Source: Dictyophora rubrovolvata (taxonomy: Eukaryota; Basidiomycota; Agaricomycetes; Phallales; Phallaceae). Taken from it: a stretch of DNA of 64,000 nt. The DNA is taken from assembly GCA_029959195.1 (NCBI GenBank), contig CP114127.1, positions 186,001-250,000 of the forward strand, written 5' to 3'. Position 1 is the stretch's first letter. Each line of letters begins with the position of its first letter. Made by a program: the position numbers and the translations under genes. Positions 33,134-45,787 of this stretch are shown one piece after another. The notes beneath the pieces were generated by a model that was not told the origin of the DNA, did no database searches, and worked only from the letters and a program-made list of their open reading frames with translations.

Positions 33134-33700
33134 ATGTCGGACAATAACGATACTCCTACTTCCCCTATTCCCCTTTTTCAACTCCCTTTCTTCCCTTTTG
33201 AATATTGTTCTTCTCTCAGATTTGGACCCAACCCTAATTTCCTCTCACGACTTCGCGTTTACAATACTCTTGTTTCTGAAATTGATGTCGACCCCTCCAC
33301 AATGCTTCCGATTACTCCACAGCCACTAATGGAGATTACTATTCCTTATGACGATCTGGAGATAGGATATCCACGAGCTTTAACCCTGTACGAACGAACC
33401 AACGTCAATGTCATGGACGAATCGTATGAGTTTGTCGAGTTCCTTTCAACAAATCGTCAAGAAGAATCAATCTGGAGACTGGTCTTTCGTCATCAATTTC
33501 GAAGTTATACTCAATTCTTATTCATAGACGCACCCCTATCTGCCATCCCATCCCCTCCCGACTACTCTGTTGGAAATCAAACCCTCCCTTCCTATTCCGA
33601 TCTCCAATCCAATCTCGTTCAAGATCTGGTATTGTTAAGTGTTGCCATAGCCATTATTATTGCGCCACAGCCACGAAGAAGAAGATCTTGTCAACAATAA
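33134..33700 (+). CDS. Small intronless protein of unknown family, copy 2
   Basis: A 188-residue frame, MSDNNDTPTSPIPLFQLPFF to PRRRRSCQQ. The middle aligns with the preceding gene: LVSEIDVDPSTMLPITPQPL against ASLDIDEETYLPKFPPPLI, and IWRLVFRHQFRSYTQFLFID against YRIWLVTQEGFEFTFLVLD. Near the end is a hydrophobic run (LVLLSVAIAIIIAP) followed by RRRR, which could be a C-terminal membrane anchor. Same strand and tandem with copy 1, so a local duplication. No family recognised. Confidence 0.6.
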   Translation: MSDNNDTPTSPIPLFQLPFFPFEYCSSLRFGPNPNFLSRLRVYNTLVSEIDVDPSTMLPITPQPLMEITIPYDDLEIGYPRALTLYERTNVNVMDESYEFVEFLSTNRQEESIWRLVFRHQFRSYTQFLFIDAPLSAIPSPPDYSVGNQTLPSYSDLQSNLVQDLVLLSVAIAIIIAPQPRRRRSCQQ

Positions 33701-33703
33701 CCA

Positions 33704-34018
33704 GATCAGTAAGAAGTTTGGGATGGTAAGATTATAGTTTTGGGTAAGAGGTAGTGCGAGAAGTGCCAGATGGTGATTTTGGTAAAGCTATGCTGGGAAT
33801 CCGGTTTCATCGTCTTCTTTTGATCTCTTTTTGTTTCTCTTTTTGTTTCAACATATTTCTCCTATTCCCCCTAACCACATATGCGATTCCCCTTTTTCTG
33901 TAATTGTATCCTCCATCGTTTTCTCCTTTTTCTTTTGTTTCTTTGTTCTCTTTTTGTTTCCTTTTGTTATCATGGCGAATGATGAGTGATCATTCTGCTT
34001 TCCTTTATGTTTCCAAAT
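33704..34018. other. Pyrimidine-rich stretch, probable U3 of the following LTR
   Basis: Contains several near-copies of CTCTTTTTGTTTC between 33820 and 33965. Weak resemblance to 150-440 suggests it belongs to the LTR that follows. No gene seen. Confidence 0.4.
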
Positions 34019-34526
34019 GGTATATATACTGCGTGTAAATAATTGTAACAGCAGCAATCTACCGGAACGGTTGTCTCAAGTTTAGTTCAGTTTAAGTCAA
34101 GTTCAAGTCAAGTTTCGTCTCTAGTCTATTTCTACGCTCACGTCTATTTCTTTGGATTACTCTGAGTGAGGCCTCGGAGTATAAACTCAATGATTCGTAT
34201 TGTCGTTGAAGCCTTACTAACTTTAAACAGATTATCATCGCTGTATTATCAACGGCGTATTGACTCACCATTTTATCGCAACTCACATTTATCGTCCCCC
34301 TCACACACACACGATCTTAGGATCATCATTTTTTTTGTTGTTGTTGGTTTTATATCGACGCACACACACTCGCTAAATATCATATTATTCCCCCACCCTC
34401 CTCCTTACGAAATCAGCACCAGGACCCGCTCCACGGAGACTAGACGGCCTCAAACAAAATATCTTCGTAGTTTTTCCGATTGTATATATAGCTACGACAT
34501 TTAGCTATTATCTTCGGATCGTTACA
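34019..34526 (+). mobile_element. Solo LTR, gypsy-like (fossil)
   Basis: Matches 443-1366 except that it lacks the 407-bp nested LTR, and ends in the same CGTTACA-type terminus at 34526. No internal element sequence adjoins it. The 5' edge is not resolved and probably lies upstream of 34019. Confidence 0.6.
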
Positions 34527-36346
34527 CCGGGTCCTTCTTTTTATCCACAGTAAACAATATCAACGGAACTTATTGCTAGAAAACGTAGATAAAAATACTA
34601 TCGTGTATTGATTTCACTAATAAAATATGTTCTACGTTCTTGAATGAGTAACGTGCTCAGTATAAACCAAGTTTAGGAATATTTAAATACAACGTACATA
34701 CCTCCATGTACCGGAAATGCTCGAGTGTCAGTGATGGTATTAGACTTAGAGCAACTTCGGAATTATATGCAATTCGAACAAACAGACATTTCAAACTCAA
34801 TTAGAATAACAAGATTGATAATTTACATATAATGACAAAATTGATACTTTACATGTGTATGGTATTCAAGGATATTCAAGTATAAAACGAAAACGCTTAA
34901 ACCAAACCAAATTATAAGTACAACGGTTGAACAGTCAAATCCACCCCTTTGAAACCACCCAACGCATAGCTTTCTTTCCTTTATTCCAAACTCTCAAAAA
35001 ACGGGAAGGTGGCCCCCACGCGCAACTATGATTTTGGTATAGATGAACAGTATTCGTTCCAACGAGTCGTCAATTCGCGTTGAGTGAGATTGTGTTGAGC
35101 GTGATGTGAGGTTTGTTGTCGGAATGAGAAGTATGGAAATCGTTTCTACTGAAAGAATTAGGCATAGACATTAATTCCCAATAAATTTTAACTTACTGAA
35201 CTTGTAAACGCTTAATATTTATGTATTTAAGCTCATTTGAATTGTCGCAAATGAAGTTTCTGAGGTATTGATGTAGTGTGGGTGAGACACAATGCGATCG
35301 ACTGATATAATTCGAGAAATAGATTGGAATATTCTGAATTTGAGTTTGGAATAAGAATTTCATGATATGACTGTGATGGTAGCGTTCACAGGTACGGTTT
35401 AAGAGTGGTAGATATTATTGGGTAACTTATGGAGTAGAGACGTACCTTTTAAAATGCGGAAACCTATCTCAACGCTGACAACGAGGGTAACGAAGCTTTA
35501 GAATTATTACCCAAACTCTCGCGTTTTTCTACGTCTTCGAAATCAACGAATCTACCCTCCTTTTCCTATTATTGATCCTAGGTGTCGGAGGCTAGTAGTG
35601 TCACCTATTGAAACAATTAAGATTATCACGAGTATTACAGTCATTTTTACTTATGAATTTTGTATTTAAAAACATCATAACAGAATATATTCATAAAGGG
35701 TTTACTACTTGGTTTTGGTACGAACGCGGGAACGCATTGCACCTCTGCCAAGTTCACCATTATGCGCTTAGTCATGAAGATAAGATAACTTTCGAGCGTC
35801 TGTATTATCAACTCGATTGATAATCAGCGACCCACAGTAAACAATGATGACGTTCAGGTATCCTCTTATTTTTAGCCAAGGTCACGTTTTTCTTATTTTT
35901 TCTTATTTTTATCTACTTATTTACATTGTATAGGTCTCCGGTGTCCTTGACGCTACGCGAGTCGGCTCAAAATTTGATGCCAGATCTCGCTAATGAATCG
36001 GATTAGTTCACCATATACTCTACCACGGACATCACCACGAGAAGCGAGACGAGACAGGACTTGCAGGCAGGACCGTGACGACTTGTAAGCGGTCTACAAA
36101 TAAAAGTACTTGTACATAAATAAAAACATGTACAAACAAGTGCCGGATGGAAAGCAAATCCTGTGACGGTTGTGAGCCCTTGCTGTAAGGGAATCAAATT
36201 ATCTATGTATTAGGAAGCTTTTGTTACAAGCGCGCCCAGTGACCTTCAACTCCGTCGGAATCCGGAAATATCAAGGCGGTGACGATCTCAGTGCCCGAGC
36301 CCGAAGCACATAAGTCCCTGGAATAAATTTCATTTACGCTCATAAA
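34527..36346. other. Long stretch without a supported gene
   Basis: AT-rich. The only notable frame (35608-35820, 70 residues) has no domain and is not called. No repeat or RNA gene recognised. Confidence 0.4.
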
Positions 36347-38467
36347 ATGAACTTGTTCACTCCCCTCATCATCATCTCCACAACAGCTGTGGTTTACAAG
36401 ATTGTTTCGAAACTGGTCGCTAAATTGCTATGGAACAAACTCTCGATTGTGAAAGACGTACCTCTCCTTTCAAAAGAAAGACCGAAAGACAAGAAGTTTT
36501 CTGGCACCGCGATCATTTGCGGTGGAAGGTGAGGAGAAGAAAGGTGCTATCAAATAAATGTTCTCACTCTTTCTTCAAGTATTTCTGGATTACTTTCTGC
36601 GAGGGTTTGCGCAAATCACTTTGAAAAAGTAATTATCGTCGAGCCGGAAGAATGGGTTGCTGTCGGCGAAAAGGGCTTGAGAGATGTCCACAGAGAACCA
36701 AACGCACCGAAAAGGGCCCGGGTGGCTCAGTATACCTCATTCCACTACTTTCAAGTCATTGTAACGCTAGTTATGAAAGAGATGTTTGCGACATTTGAAC
36801 AAGCACATGAAAGTATCGCGGGAAAGTAAGTCTACTTTTTTTAATATAAACGATTACTTTTTATTTATTCTGCAGACTCGGAGTAGCTATCGATGTTTTT
36901 CACGTTTCGGGAGTTCCGAAGGTTGTCTCGCCTAAGTTTCCCTTCTACTCTGGTGGCGTCCACCCTCCCACTATACGGTTGTCTCGACCAGCTTTTGAGA
37001 CAACCACGCGCCGGCTTCTCCTTGAAACTTGCAAAGGAGTTGAATTCTTCCATGGCACTGTTACTGGTTTGGGATATGACGAGACTCTAAACAGAGTTTC
37101 AAGTATAAATGTGAAGCTTCCGAATGGTGAAACCACTGAGCTAGAAGGTAATCTAGTCGTCGGTAAGCATAAAAGTATTCTTGCTATCTTTCATGGTGAT
37201 TGAACACTTTCCACCGCTAGATGCTACTGGCTCGTTTATGGGTGGTCACCGTTGGCTGAAAGCTATCCCCAAATACGCGAATTATCGTTCACCATCATTA
37301 GACGATGTCAAACTATTGTTTGATCCTAAAGTAAGCTACATGATTGCCGAGTTTGCCCTTCCTCCCAAGCTAGACGAAGCTTTTCGACAATACGGATTTC
37401 CAAACAGCTCAGACAGCACTCGAAAGGTAATGGCCTCACTACCCGTTGATGGTGCGAATGACAGATTATTCTTCATTGACAAACGCGACAAGAATTTTCG
37501 TAAGTTTATAATAATCTGCTAGCGTTTATTGTACGTGTTTGGCTTATTGAAATAAAAATAATGTTTCAGTTCAAATGGGTTGTGGTGGTTATAATTGGCG
37601 TGGGGAAATCCACAATGCCAGCGATATCTCGGAATTCGTACGAGGATTGAACTTGAAGCGACCGTTACCTGAATGGGTGCACGACATATTGCATACTCTA
37701 CAGACAGAAGACGTTCCAGTAACTTTTATTGATTCCAAGTACCGTAGGTCTAGAAAGAACTTTCACCAGAATGGGAAAAATTAACATAAATGCAGCCCAT
37801 TCCGTGTATATCAAATATCACGAACTTAAGGATCTTCCATCCAATTTTGTCGTAGTTGGCGATGCTCAATCGCAAACGGATCCAATCCTTGGGTGCGCAA
37901 CTAGCACTTTAAGCAATTGTACTTGAAAGTGAACTAATTGTTGTGCAGTCAGGGATGTTCCAAAGCCTGTGCAACCGCAATAGTGCTCAATACTCAGCTA
38001 CATCAAGCTTCTCCTGATTCCGTCGGTTACCTGCCCCGCACGTTTGCCAAAAAATATTTCCTCGACGTGCAAACTCGAACTGAACATATTTGGTTTGTTC
38101 CTCTCTTTTTTCACCCTTATCGTTGCTTATCGTTTAAATTTCGTAGGGAGAACATGAAAAACATAGATTATAACTATCCAAGTACGATTCCTCTTCCGGG
38201 AGAAGATCCAAAGAAAACGGCCCGCTTTGTTCGTGCCTACGGTGATATATTCTTTGCATTGATAGCTAAGGTAAGCTTCATTCAATAATTTATTCTTAAT
38301 TTCATCTTGCTCATCTATTCGAAACAAAGGACCCTGATATCAGTGATGTTTTTTGTAAGCAAGTAGGATTCCTTATACCACCGACTGATGTTCTGGCGCC
38401 CTGGATCGCGAGACGCGTTGCTTGGGCATGGTTTAAACAGTTCATTGGTTATGAGACGATTATTTAG
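36347..38467 (+). CDS. FAD-dependent oxidoreductase, membrane-anchored
   Basis: Starts MNLFTPLIIISTTAVVYKIV (N-terminal membrane anchor). Exon 1 ends GTAIICGG; the intron (GTGAGG to TTCAAG) leads to SISGLLSARVCANHFEKVII followed by VEPE, a Rossmann FAD motif (GG-S-xSGLL...E). Further exons give RLSRPAFETTTRRLLLETCK, YDETLNRVSSINVKLPNGET, DATGSFMGGHRWLKAIPKYA, PSNFVVVGDAQSQTDPILG (second FAD motif GD), QGCSKACATAIVLNTQ and WENMKNIDYNYPS, ending FIGYETII at 38467. About nine exons all splice with GT/AG. It resembles fungal FAD/squalene-epoxidase- or geranylgeranyl-reductase-like flavoproteins. The substrate is unknown. A broken paralog lies at 59.6-61.8 kb. Confidence 0.85.
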
Positions 38468-38930
38468 TTCTCACAAGTTCGATCAGTATCTATAGTATTA
38501 CATATGTAGGGACAGATTTATCATCATGCCCACATATTTTGATGATCCGCTACTTTCTCGGCCATATAAACACAAATGGAAAACCATAAAATAGTCAGAA
38601 GTTGAACAAAACTGCAGGCTACGTCGAGGTTAGAGGATTCGCGCGTACGTTAAAAATAAAAAACTCTATTTATGACGTGTTGGCTATGTACATAACTTTC
38701 AATTGCCCCTCAGGTTAGAACTAACATTTTCATCTTCATACATCGTTCATTAAAAATGTATGGTAATCATTTGGACGAAATGTCCCGATAAATTGATTTG
38801 GACAATCGTCTCAAACGAACAATTTCTGGACCATCGCTCTCATCTAAAAACCTGGACCTGCACGCCTTCATCACTTTTGGTCCTTCGTCTCTTTCCACAA
38901 ACCGACTTTGAGTAACCTCTTTTCATTACC
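38468..38930. other. Intergenic, nothing recognised
   Basis: 3' flank of the oxidoreductase and promoter of the F-box gene. No extra feature. Confidence 0.45.
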
Positions 38931-40598
38931 ATGCATCGTATCTTCGAAATCCGAGATATTCTAGATGAGATTTGTTTTTGGCTTCGTGAGCGCGACCTAG
39001 CGGCTACAATTCGTCTCAACAAGACTTGGTCAGCAGCTTCTGTACGACCTTTGTGGAAATCAGTTAAACTTTCCAACGCGTTGAAACTTCTTGGGCCAAC
39101 TGTGCGTTTACGCAAAGAGTTTTATGTGAGTTGTAACACCTATGTATTGTAACCACTTTCTTAAATTTAACGCTTTCAATATCAGACTTTCTCGGAAAAG
39201 ATCACGTTGGACCAGTGGAAGAGATTCGTATACTATGCTCAATATGTTCGAATTCTGCGCGCGCACGGTTCTGACTCCTTTGCCATCTTGGCGGCCATCA
39301 CTTTTCGGCCATCTTCTCTTAAAAACGAACTTATTTACTTCTTTCCGAGATGTCAATACCTACATTGGTGTGCCACACGAAAACAAATCGGCGCTGTGAA
39401 CTTGGATACATTAATTCCACCGACTTTGGACCACGTTTTTCTATTCGGAAATTATGTGGATCGTATCTGGTTCAATAAATTCTGTGAAATCTTGCTGAAT
39501 GGACTGTCGAGCTTACGCGCCCTTCACATTGATCACAGCCCGCTGATTGAACGAGCTAAACGTTCGGACTCGTTCTATTCACTTCTGAAGAAATTCGCAC
39601 CGACTTTGACATCCATCCAAATCCCAGAAATTTTATTCACAAAAGCTACGATAGGGAAGCTTTCGGAAGTTGGCGGATTATGCGATTTGGTGGTTCAAGA
39701 ATGTCGATATCTTGAGAAACCGGTTCTAATAATGGAGCACGCGGCTACTCGTGTCAATGACAAGTCAGGAAACTTTTCGTCTCTCAAATCTCTCTCTCTT
39801 GGCCCGTTCATGGACGAATTGTACATATCGAAATTCTTCTGGCGATTCTCATTTCCAGCACTCAGATCATTCCGTTGGCATATCTCTGACACAGCTTTCA
39901 ATGCTGACGCCTTCTTCGCAACAATCGTCCAAACATGCCCCAGTTTGGAGATACTGGAGCTGGGAACTTGGAATATAATAGAAAGTGACAAGAAAGTCTC
40001 ATGGTCTTCAGTTCAATCCCTCCTAAGCTGTACAAAGCTTGTTACTTTGTCATTACTTTGTTTTCGCGTGGATCATATGACTCTTGACAATTTGGTCGAG
40101 CTACTCAAAAGTCGAAAAGCCCCTTTGAGCTGGCGTAAACTGGAAATATTAACCTGTCAGCCTTTTTATTTTCAGGATGCTTTGCTTTTGATTGCCAAAT
40201 ATTCCCCCGGTATTCATAGGCTTGGCCTTCGTGTGCACGACAAAGATGGTGTACGACCGTTTGGTAATATAGTACCAGAGAAGGTCCTGCTACCACCTTT
40301 CCGAAACAATGTCCAAGCGCGACTTGAGTTGGCAGATCAACTCAGACAAACTGGGTTTTTCTTCCCTTCTCTCACAATCGTCCTTTTCGATAATAGTGTG
40401 TTTATGCCCGATTCAGAGGGGCTAGTCGCCTCCCTTTTGTTGGCACTTTGCCAAAACCAGGTGAAGGTTGTCGGGGATGACTGGGCCTTTTTTGCGCAGG
40501 TTACCGATCATATGGCAGCATATTATGAAGAAATGGAAAAACTGACTAAAGAGACAACGTCGATTGAAGCTAAGTTAGATTCGCATTTGTGCAAATGA
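38931..40598 (+). CDS. F-box protein with LRR-like C-terminal region
   Basis: Exon 1 starts at ATG 38931 (MHRIFEIRDILDEICFWLRE) and holds the F-box with LWKSVKLSNALKLLG. The intron (GTGAGT after TTTTAT, acceptor AATATCAG) leads to TFSEKITLDQWKRFVYYAQY and a 460-residue exon. Leucine-rich pieces recur (LSSLRALHIDHSPL, CTKLVTLSLLCFRVDHMTLD, YSPGIHRLGLRVH). Same exon layout and end motifs (LLALCQNQVKV against LLALCRNPVYV) as 15462-17276. Intact frame. Likely SCF substrate receptor; target unknown. Confidence 0.85.
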
Positions 40599-40660
40599 GA
40601 AATATATGTTTTGTCTGAAAACGCTCAGATTTTGTTCAATTTACTTTTAAGATATGTAGA

Positions 40661-41050
40661 TCAAAATGATAAACGAATATATATAATGTTGGCATGCTCA
40701 TCGTGGCTTTCTATCAGGATGGCTAACAAAGCTATCTCAGTATTTGTAATGATGAACACATGAATCTTGACCTGTCCTAGGGGTATCTTAAATATAGTGA
40801 GAGCCCTATGTCGAAATGCTGGCACCGGTACTGCCAGGTTGTTATCCTGTTGAAGGACCCGGCGAGAGGCAGACGCTCCATAGAAAGCCGTAATGTCGAG
40901 TACATCTCCGTCGAAATCTAATCTGTGCGGCTTGAGAGTCAGAACAGAATCGATCGGAAACACCGAAGATGCGATGCATGGAGGTTTAAGGGGTAAGGAA
41001 ATTTCGGCGATTCGAGAGCGGATATATTGTGGTGTTTTATTTTGGGTCAT
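40661..41050 (-). CDS. Short frame of unknown function, possibly partial
   Basis: The first ATG is at 41050 (MTQNKTPQYIRSRIAEISLP); the frame is open to 41116 without an ATG (IADQTWVWAKL). Composition looks protein-like (HRLDFDGDVLDITAFYGASA, VPAFRHRALTIFKIP, VFIITNTEIALLAILIES), but I recognise no domain. It lies between the F-box gene and the left end of MULE element 2 and may be the end of a gene whose 5' part was lost. Confidence 0.3.
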   Translation of the reverse strand: MTQNKTPQYIRSRIAEISLPLKPPCIASSVFPIDSVLTLKPHRLDFDGDVLDITAFYGASASRRVLQQDNNLAVPVPAFRHRALTIFKIPLGQVKIHVFIITNTEIALLAILIESHDEHANIIYIRLSF

Positions 41051-41409
41051 CAGCTTGGCCCAAACCCATGTCTGATCCGCGATTAATGGGATGTGACTGA
41101 ATCGGTCAAGCTTCAAGCTTCAAGCATTAGCGTCGTTCTGACTCGTTCATGTTGATAGAGTCCAGACTGACGCCGGTATATAATTGAATACAAGTTTTCC
41201 CTTTTCCAGTCTCACCATTCTATTATATCATATTCGAGAAACGTATCTTATGGTACGAATCAAACTGAAGTCATGTTTTTACTTTGAGGGCGATCGCCTT
41301 TGTCGTCTAAGTTTGCTATGAATCGGCCCTCGGGCCGATTCTGAGTAGGAAGCTGGGTTTGAATGATTGAATCCCTGCATGCACTCTGAAGTTTCCATGC
41401 ACGCTCGTG

Positions 41410-41577
41410 GGAGATTAGTGCCTTGTGCACACTCGACAATCGGGCGTGAATCGGGCTTGTCCGGTCTGATCAGACCGTGCAGGGTGGTCCCAAAAAAAGT
41501 GTCACGCAGTGTAGCCGTACTTAGTATGAAAATAGATAAGTTTCGACATTTCCGGCAAGTTCAAAAATTAAGTAATA
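41410..41577 (+). repeat. Left terminal inverted repeat of MULE element 2
   Basis: 168 bp, starting GGAGATTAGTGCC. It contains a perfect 16-bp palindrome CGGTCTGATCAGACCG at 41462-41477. Similar over its length to the reverse complement of 46926-47095, with scattered substitutions. Confidence 0.85.
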
Positions 41578-41620
41578 TGGAACTAAGTAAAGACATTCGA
41601 GTTAACTACTAGTTGTGATG

Positions 41621-44600
41621 TTAAGATGAATATGAATTTGGCGTAGATCGGAATGGATCATCTGGAGGATTATACAACGATGATGGTGACGTTGCGTATC
41701 CCCCAGTGTTTAGTGGGTAGCTGTAGTCATTTTGAGTTTCAAAAGAAGGATGAAGAACGGATTGGCGGTTATGAAGTGGGTAAGGATTAAAAAGAGCCTG
41801 GGAAGAGAAAGAACGATGGTAGGATTGGGGGGGTTGGGGATAAGGATTACGGACTGGGTACGGGTTACCGCCTGGATAAGGATTATGGACTGGGTACGGG
41901 TTGGAATTGGAAACCCGGATTTGGGGATTTTGATGGAACACGGGTTGAGAAATCGCGGCTGGATAAGGATTAGAAACTAGAATTGGCCAATCAAGGTCGA
42001 ACGCAGTCTGAGAAATTGAGTTCGGGTGGACTGAATTTTGAGAAGTTGGCTGAGAGTGAACTGGGCCAGCGGAGGCGGACGTCGATTGAATAGGGCTCTG
42101 GGTACAATAATAATAAGTAGTGTTTAAATTACCGTAGGTGTTGAATCAGATTCAGCGGGTATATGCAAAGCACTTTTGTCGAGAACTTCTTGAATCGGCA
42201 GTATACCTGTTGGGACGACTTGCTCAGACCCTTGGGGGATCAGATGCCTCAACTTCACATGATTGTCTTGCAATGCGTCCTCAGACTGACGCAATTGTTT
42301 CACCGCTTTTTTGACTTTCTTGGGGGTGTCAGCTTTTAACGCAGATTTCGTGTTCTTTACAACGGTTTCTTGGAGCTTGATGATTTTGTCATTAACTTCT
42401 GATATTTGAATGTCTTTTTGCTCCACGATTTTTTGCTGAGCTCGTTCTAATATAATCTGTGTAAGATATGTATGATTTCTGGCTGTATATGACCTACCTT
42501 TCTTCCAAATTCCTTTACTGGCCCTTCTAAAATGAGTAGACTCTTGATCACGGGTGTGAATACCTTCTTGCTCGAATATGGTGCAGCTTTGAATCAATCT
42601 AGAATCATATTGAAGTCCCCGCATGATACCTGCCAGCATCATTAGTCTTGTGCCATCCCAGTTGATATTCCTGTGCACCTGCTCGTTCCTGTTAGACGTA
42701 GTTGGTGCTGCTTTCCAAATGTCAACGGGAATTTTGCTAGCTGGCTGGTAAATTCCTGCCAAAGCCATTCCATTCGAGGCTTCTTTGTCTGCAAGCCAAC
42801 CTATATTTGTGCAAGTGTAAGTGAATGATACGGAACAAGCAAAATAACATACTTGCGGCTTTCTTTCCTCCCTTCCGAATAAAATCCAAAATATTTTCAT
42901 AGTCAAGTAAAGGTTCAGCAGAAGCCAAACTTATCATTGCGGTTCTAACTTCGTATGAAACACAATTTTTCAAGCTGGTTATATTCCGATGAAAATGTGC
43001 AAAGCAGTAGCGGTAGATACATGCCAAGTGCTCCGTTGGTGTAAGGTCTTTCAGCAGTTTGTTCCATTCTGCGGAATGTCCCGCTTCGTTTTTGCATATT
43101 TCTTGAAAATAAAGTCCCAGACCTACCAAGTCAAGTAAAGAAATATGAGATTAAGATACAGAGAATAAACATACCTAAGGCTTGGCCACTATGACCATCG
43201 GCGGTTATGGTATCAAAGCCTAAGCCATGAATATGTCGAAATTCTACGGCTTTGCCAGTGTCTTGTTTTATGATTTGGAACATTTCACGAAATAAAATTT
43301 GGTGGGCTTCTGCGCTTTGAGAAGTCATGAAAGCTCAAGCGAGTATTAGAGCTGCACAAAATAATCAGTATTACTCTTGATGCAAGGCATGGGGTCGTAC
43401 ATCTTGAAAACCCGGGAAACCAAGCCTCAATTTCAAATTCTTGCCAGTTTTGTAAACGCTTGAAAGATGTATCAATTGAAATACGATTTGTTTTGTGAAA
43501 AAGATGACTCATGATCGGGAACATGCATATTACTATATAAATGTACCCATTGTCTGGGATTGCGTGCTTCTGAATATAGCGAATATATTTATCACAGAGG
43601 ACCTTCAGACTGTTCCTCAAAGAGAGCTTGTGCACCTATATCAAAGCAATTTCTTATTCTATGTGCATAATAGATTTGGCGGGTGCGTACCTTCCAAACC
43701 AGTTCTGTTAGGATACCGCTTCAAACGAACTTCTTCGATTAGTCTACCTGTGTGATCATAGTTTGCAAAAGACGGATGCAGATCTACGAGCGTCGGATCT
43801 CTTGTTTCTTTTCAATTCAAGATGTTCCGTAAATCAGACATAAAACCATTGTCTAAAAGTAGGCGGCATGGTGTAGCATCGGCCAATCGCCAGTCCAAAC
43901 GACACATTAAGTCAGTGAATTTGGTGTGGATGGATTTGGGCGTGCGTATACGGGAAGGATTTGGGTGTGAATGAGGATTCCGGAAGACCATGAGCACATA
44001 AGGACATTCGTGTAGATTATCAGGCTCGTAAATTTCAAAATGAGCAGGACATCCCTTCGCCTTGTTTGCCTTGACCAGTTTACCTCTTTGTAGCATACCC
44101 TTGGAATCTCTGTGCCATGAGGCTTGTTAATTAAATAAGTTAGTCAACGAGTGGACAGCGGAACTGAACTAAACTCTTATGACATAGTTCTTTCTGTTCA
44201 CGATAAGCACATGTTGTCTTGCAGGACACGAGGGGACCATAGCCATTGGACTGCGCGTTCAGCTCATACATATTTATCCGAGTGGTATCGTTGGTCATAA
44301 GTGCTTGAAGGTATTCTAAATCGAACTCTCCAATATTACGGAGGACTAAATGACCACCTTCTCCCTTCTTATAATGTTCGCAGCTAGGGGGGAAATAAGA
44401 ATGGTGACACGCCGTGATGACTCAGTCTTTCAGAAGTACAATATTAATTAATACTTACCGAATCAATGGACGGTTGCTTACAAACTCAAAAATGAATTTG
44501 CCAGCGCATCATGTAGTGCTGTTATTGGACGTTCTTGAATTGGTGAGCGTCCAAATCAAATCTTCGTCTTCTTCCTCATCTTGATCAGAGTCGCCACTGC

Positions 44601-45287
44601 TTCCATTGTCAGCTTCAGTATTGTTCTGCATATCCCAACGACATCCTTGTTCCCTCAGAGCGCAGAAAAACCCTAACGTCTTAATGAAAACTTCTTGAGC
44701 AGTGTGAGTCATGGGTTCTGTTTGAATATGGGTGTCCTGATTAGACGCATCGACGAATGGACAATATTTAATTGAATGACCTAGTTGGAATAGGTGAGCT
44801 TTGAAATATTCACTCAATCATATTGCTCACAGCCTGTTTTAACATGAGTACAAGTCACAGATGAACCTGTTTTGCTATAGCGCTGCAAGAAGTAGCATTT
44901 GATACCCTTGCGCTGACCGTGGTTCTCCCCAAGCGAGTATTGAACGTTATCCTTCAGATTTATGAAATTATTGGGATCAATAGGAAATACATGAGCTACT
45001 GCCAAGTTCATGTTGTGTCCGGACTCAGGGAACTCAACAATCGCATTTGCAGGATGCTCGATTATTACATGGACTGAACTTGTACGTTCCCGAGTTACAC
45101 GGCCTTCTCCTTTGAGAATTTCCTCTGACGATAATATTCTCTTGGTTTCAGAGTAATTTACTGGTGACGACTCCTGAGGATGGGGTAAATCATTAATGAT
45201 TAAGTCACTGGCGTTCAAACCCGCGTCCAGCAAGATTTGCATTGCTTGATACAGAGCTTCGCACTGCGTACTCGAATATGTCGTCAT
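41621..45287 (-). CDS. Mutator-like DDE transposase
   Basis: Starts MTTYSSTQCEALYQAMQILL at 45287. Splicing at GGCT|GTGAGC joins to CHSIKYCPFVDA, then FIKTLGFFCALREQGC. Next come KAKGCPAHFEIYEPDNLHEC, YVLMVFRNPHSHPNP and LDWRLADATPCRLLLD. Triad: D in SIDTSFKR (43471-43473), D in ITADGHSGQAL (43197-43199), E in TSNRNEQVHRNIN (42682-42684). CIYRYCFAHFHRN gives the MULE C..H motif. A coiled-coil-like basic region (VNDKIIKLQETVVKNTKSAL) and a tail with six NPYP repeats finish the protein at 41621. One in-frame TGA (ILN-stop-KETRD, near 43.81 kb) interrupts it. Otherwise exons and borders look sound. Function: cut-and-paste mobilisation of the element. Confidence 0.75.
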
Positions 45288-45787
45288 TGTCGTTAATGCT
45301 TCCAAGGCCGTGCTCCTCAAGAAAAAAAAAATTACTCTATGACACCCTGGATATCAAAATACTTGATCGCACTTGTCTAAAATTTTCTTTTAGATTAAAA
45401 ATAACCAGCCTTTTCATCAACGCTTTAAAGCTTAAACTTTCAATGGTCGGGATTGGGACCTCATCCCTTGCATCGCTTATGTGCTGTCTTATTTATTGCT
45501 AAGGAAATATGATCGGTAAGAGAGATATCGGGGTCTGGACCTTGCAAATTTAACTTTTGAATTCATAGAGGACTCGAGTGCAGCAAGTTTCACCGAGACT
45601 CTGGTTCAAAAAAGCCAGTTGCAACCCTTTTTAACCTCAAAATCATTCGTTTTTTAAGTAAGCGATGTCAATATTTGTTCATCATGCAAAATTTATCATT
45701 TGGTATACAGCGAACATCGGAAAATATAGCACATATATAGACAGATAAGTTTTCCCTCCAATCATCCTCCACATCAAAGACCTGCTA
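45288..45787. promoter_or_regulatory. Divergent promoter region of MULE element 2
   Basis: 500 bp between the transposase and companion starts. AT-rich, with an A run near 45320. It is the counterpart of the 27.9-28.5 kb region in element 1. Confidence 0.45.

Noticed and set aside
35608-35820. 70-residue open frame as a gene
   Set aside because: No recognisable domain, splice context or paralog; composition like random AT-rich sequence.
9879-38467. Secondary-metabolite cluster (adenylation enzyme, FAD oxidoreductase, expansin-like gene)
   Set aside because: The genes are far apart, separated by housekeeping and transposon genes, and there is no shared regulator or transporter between them.
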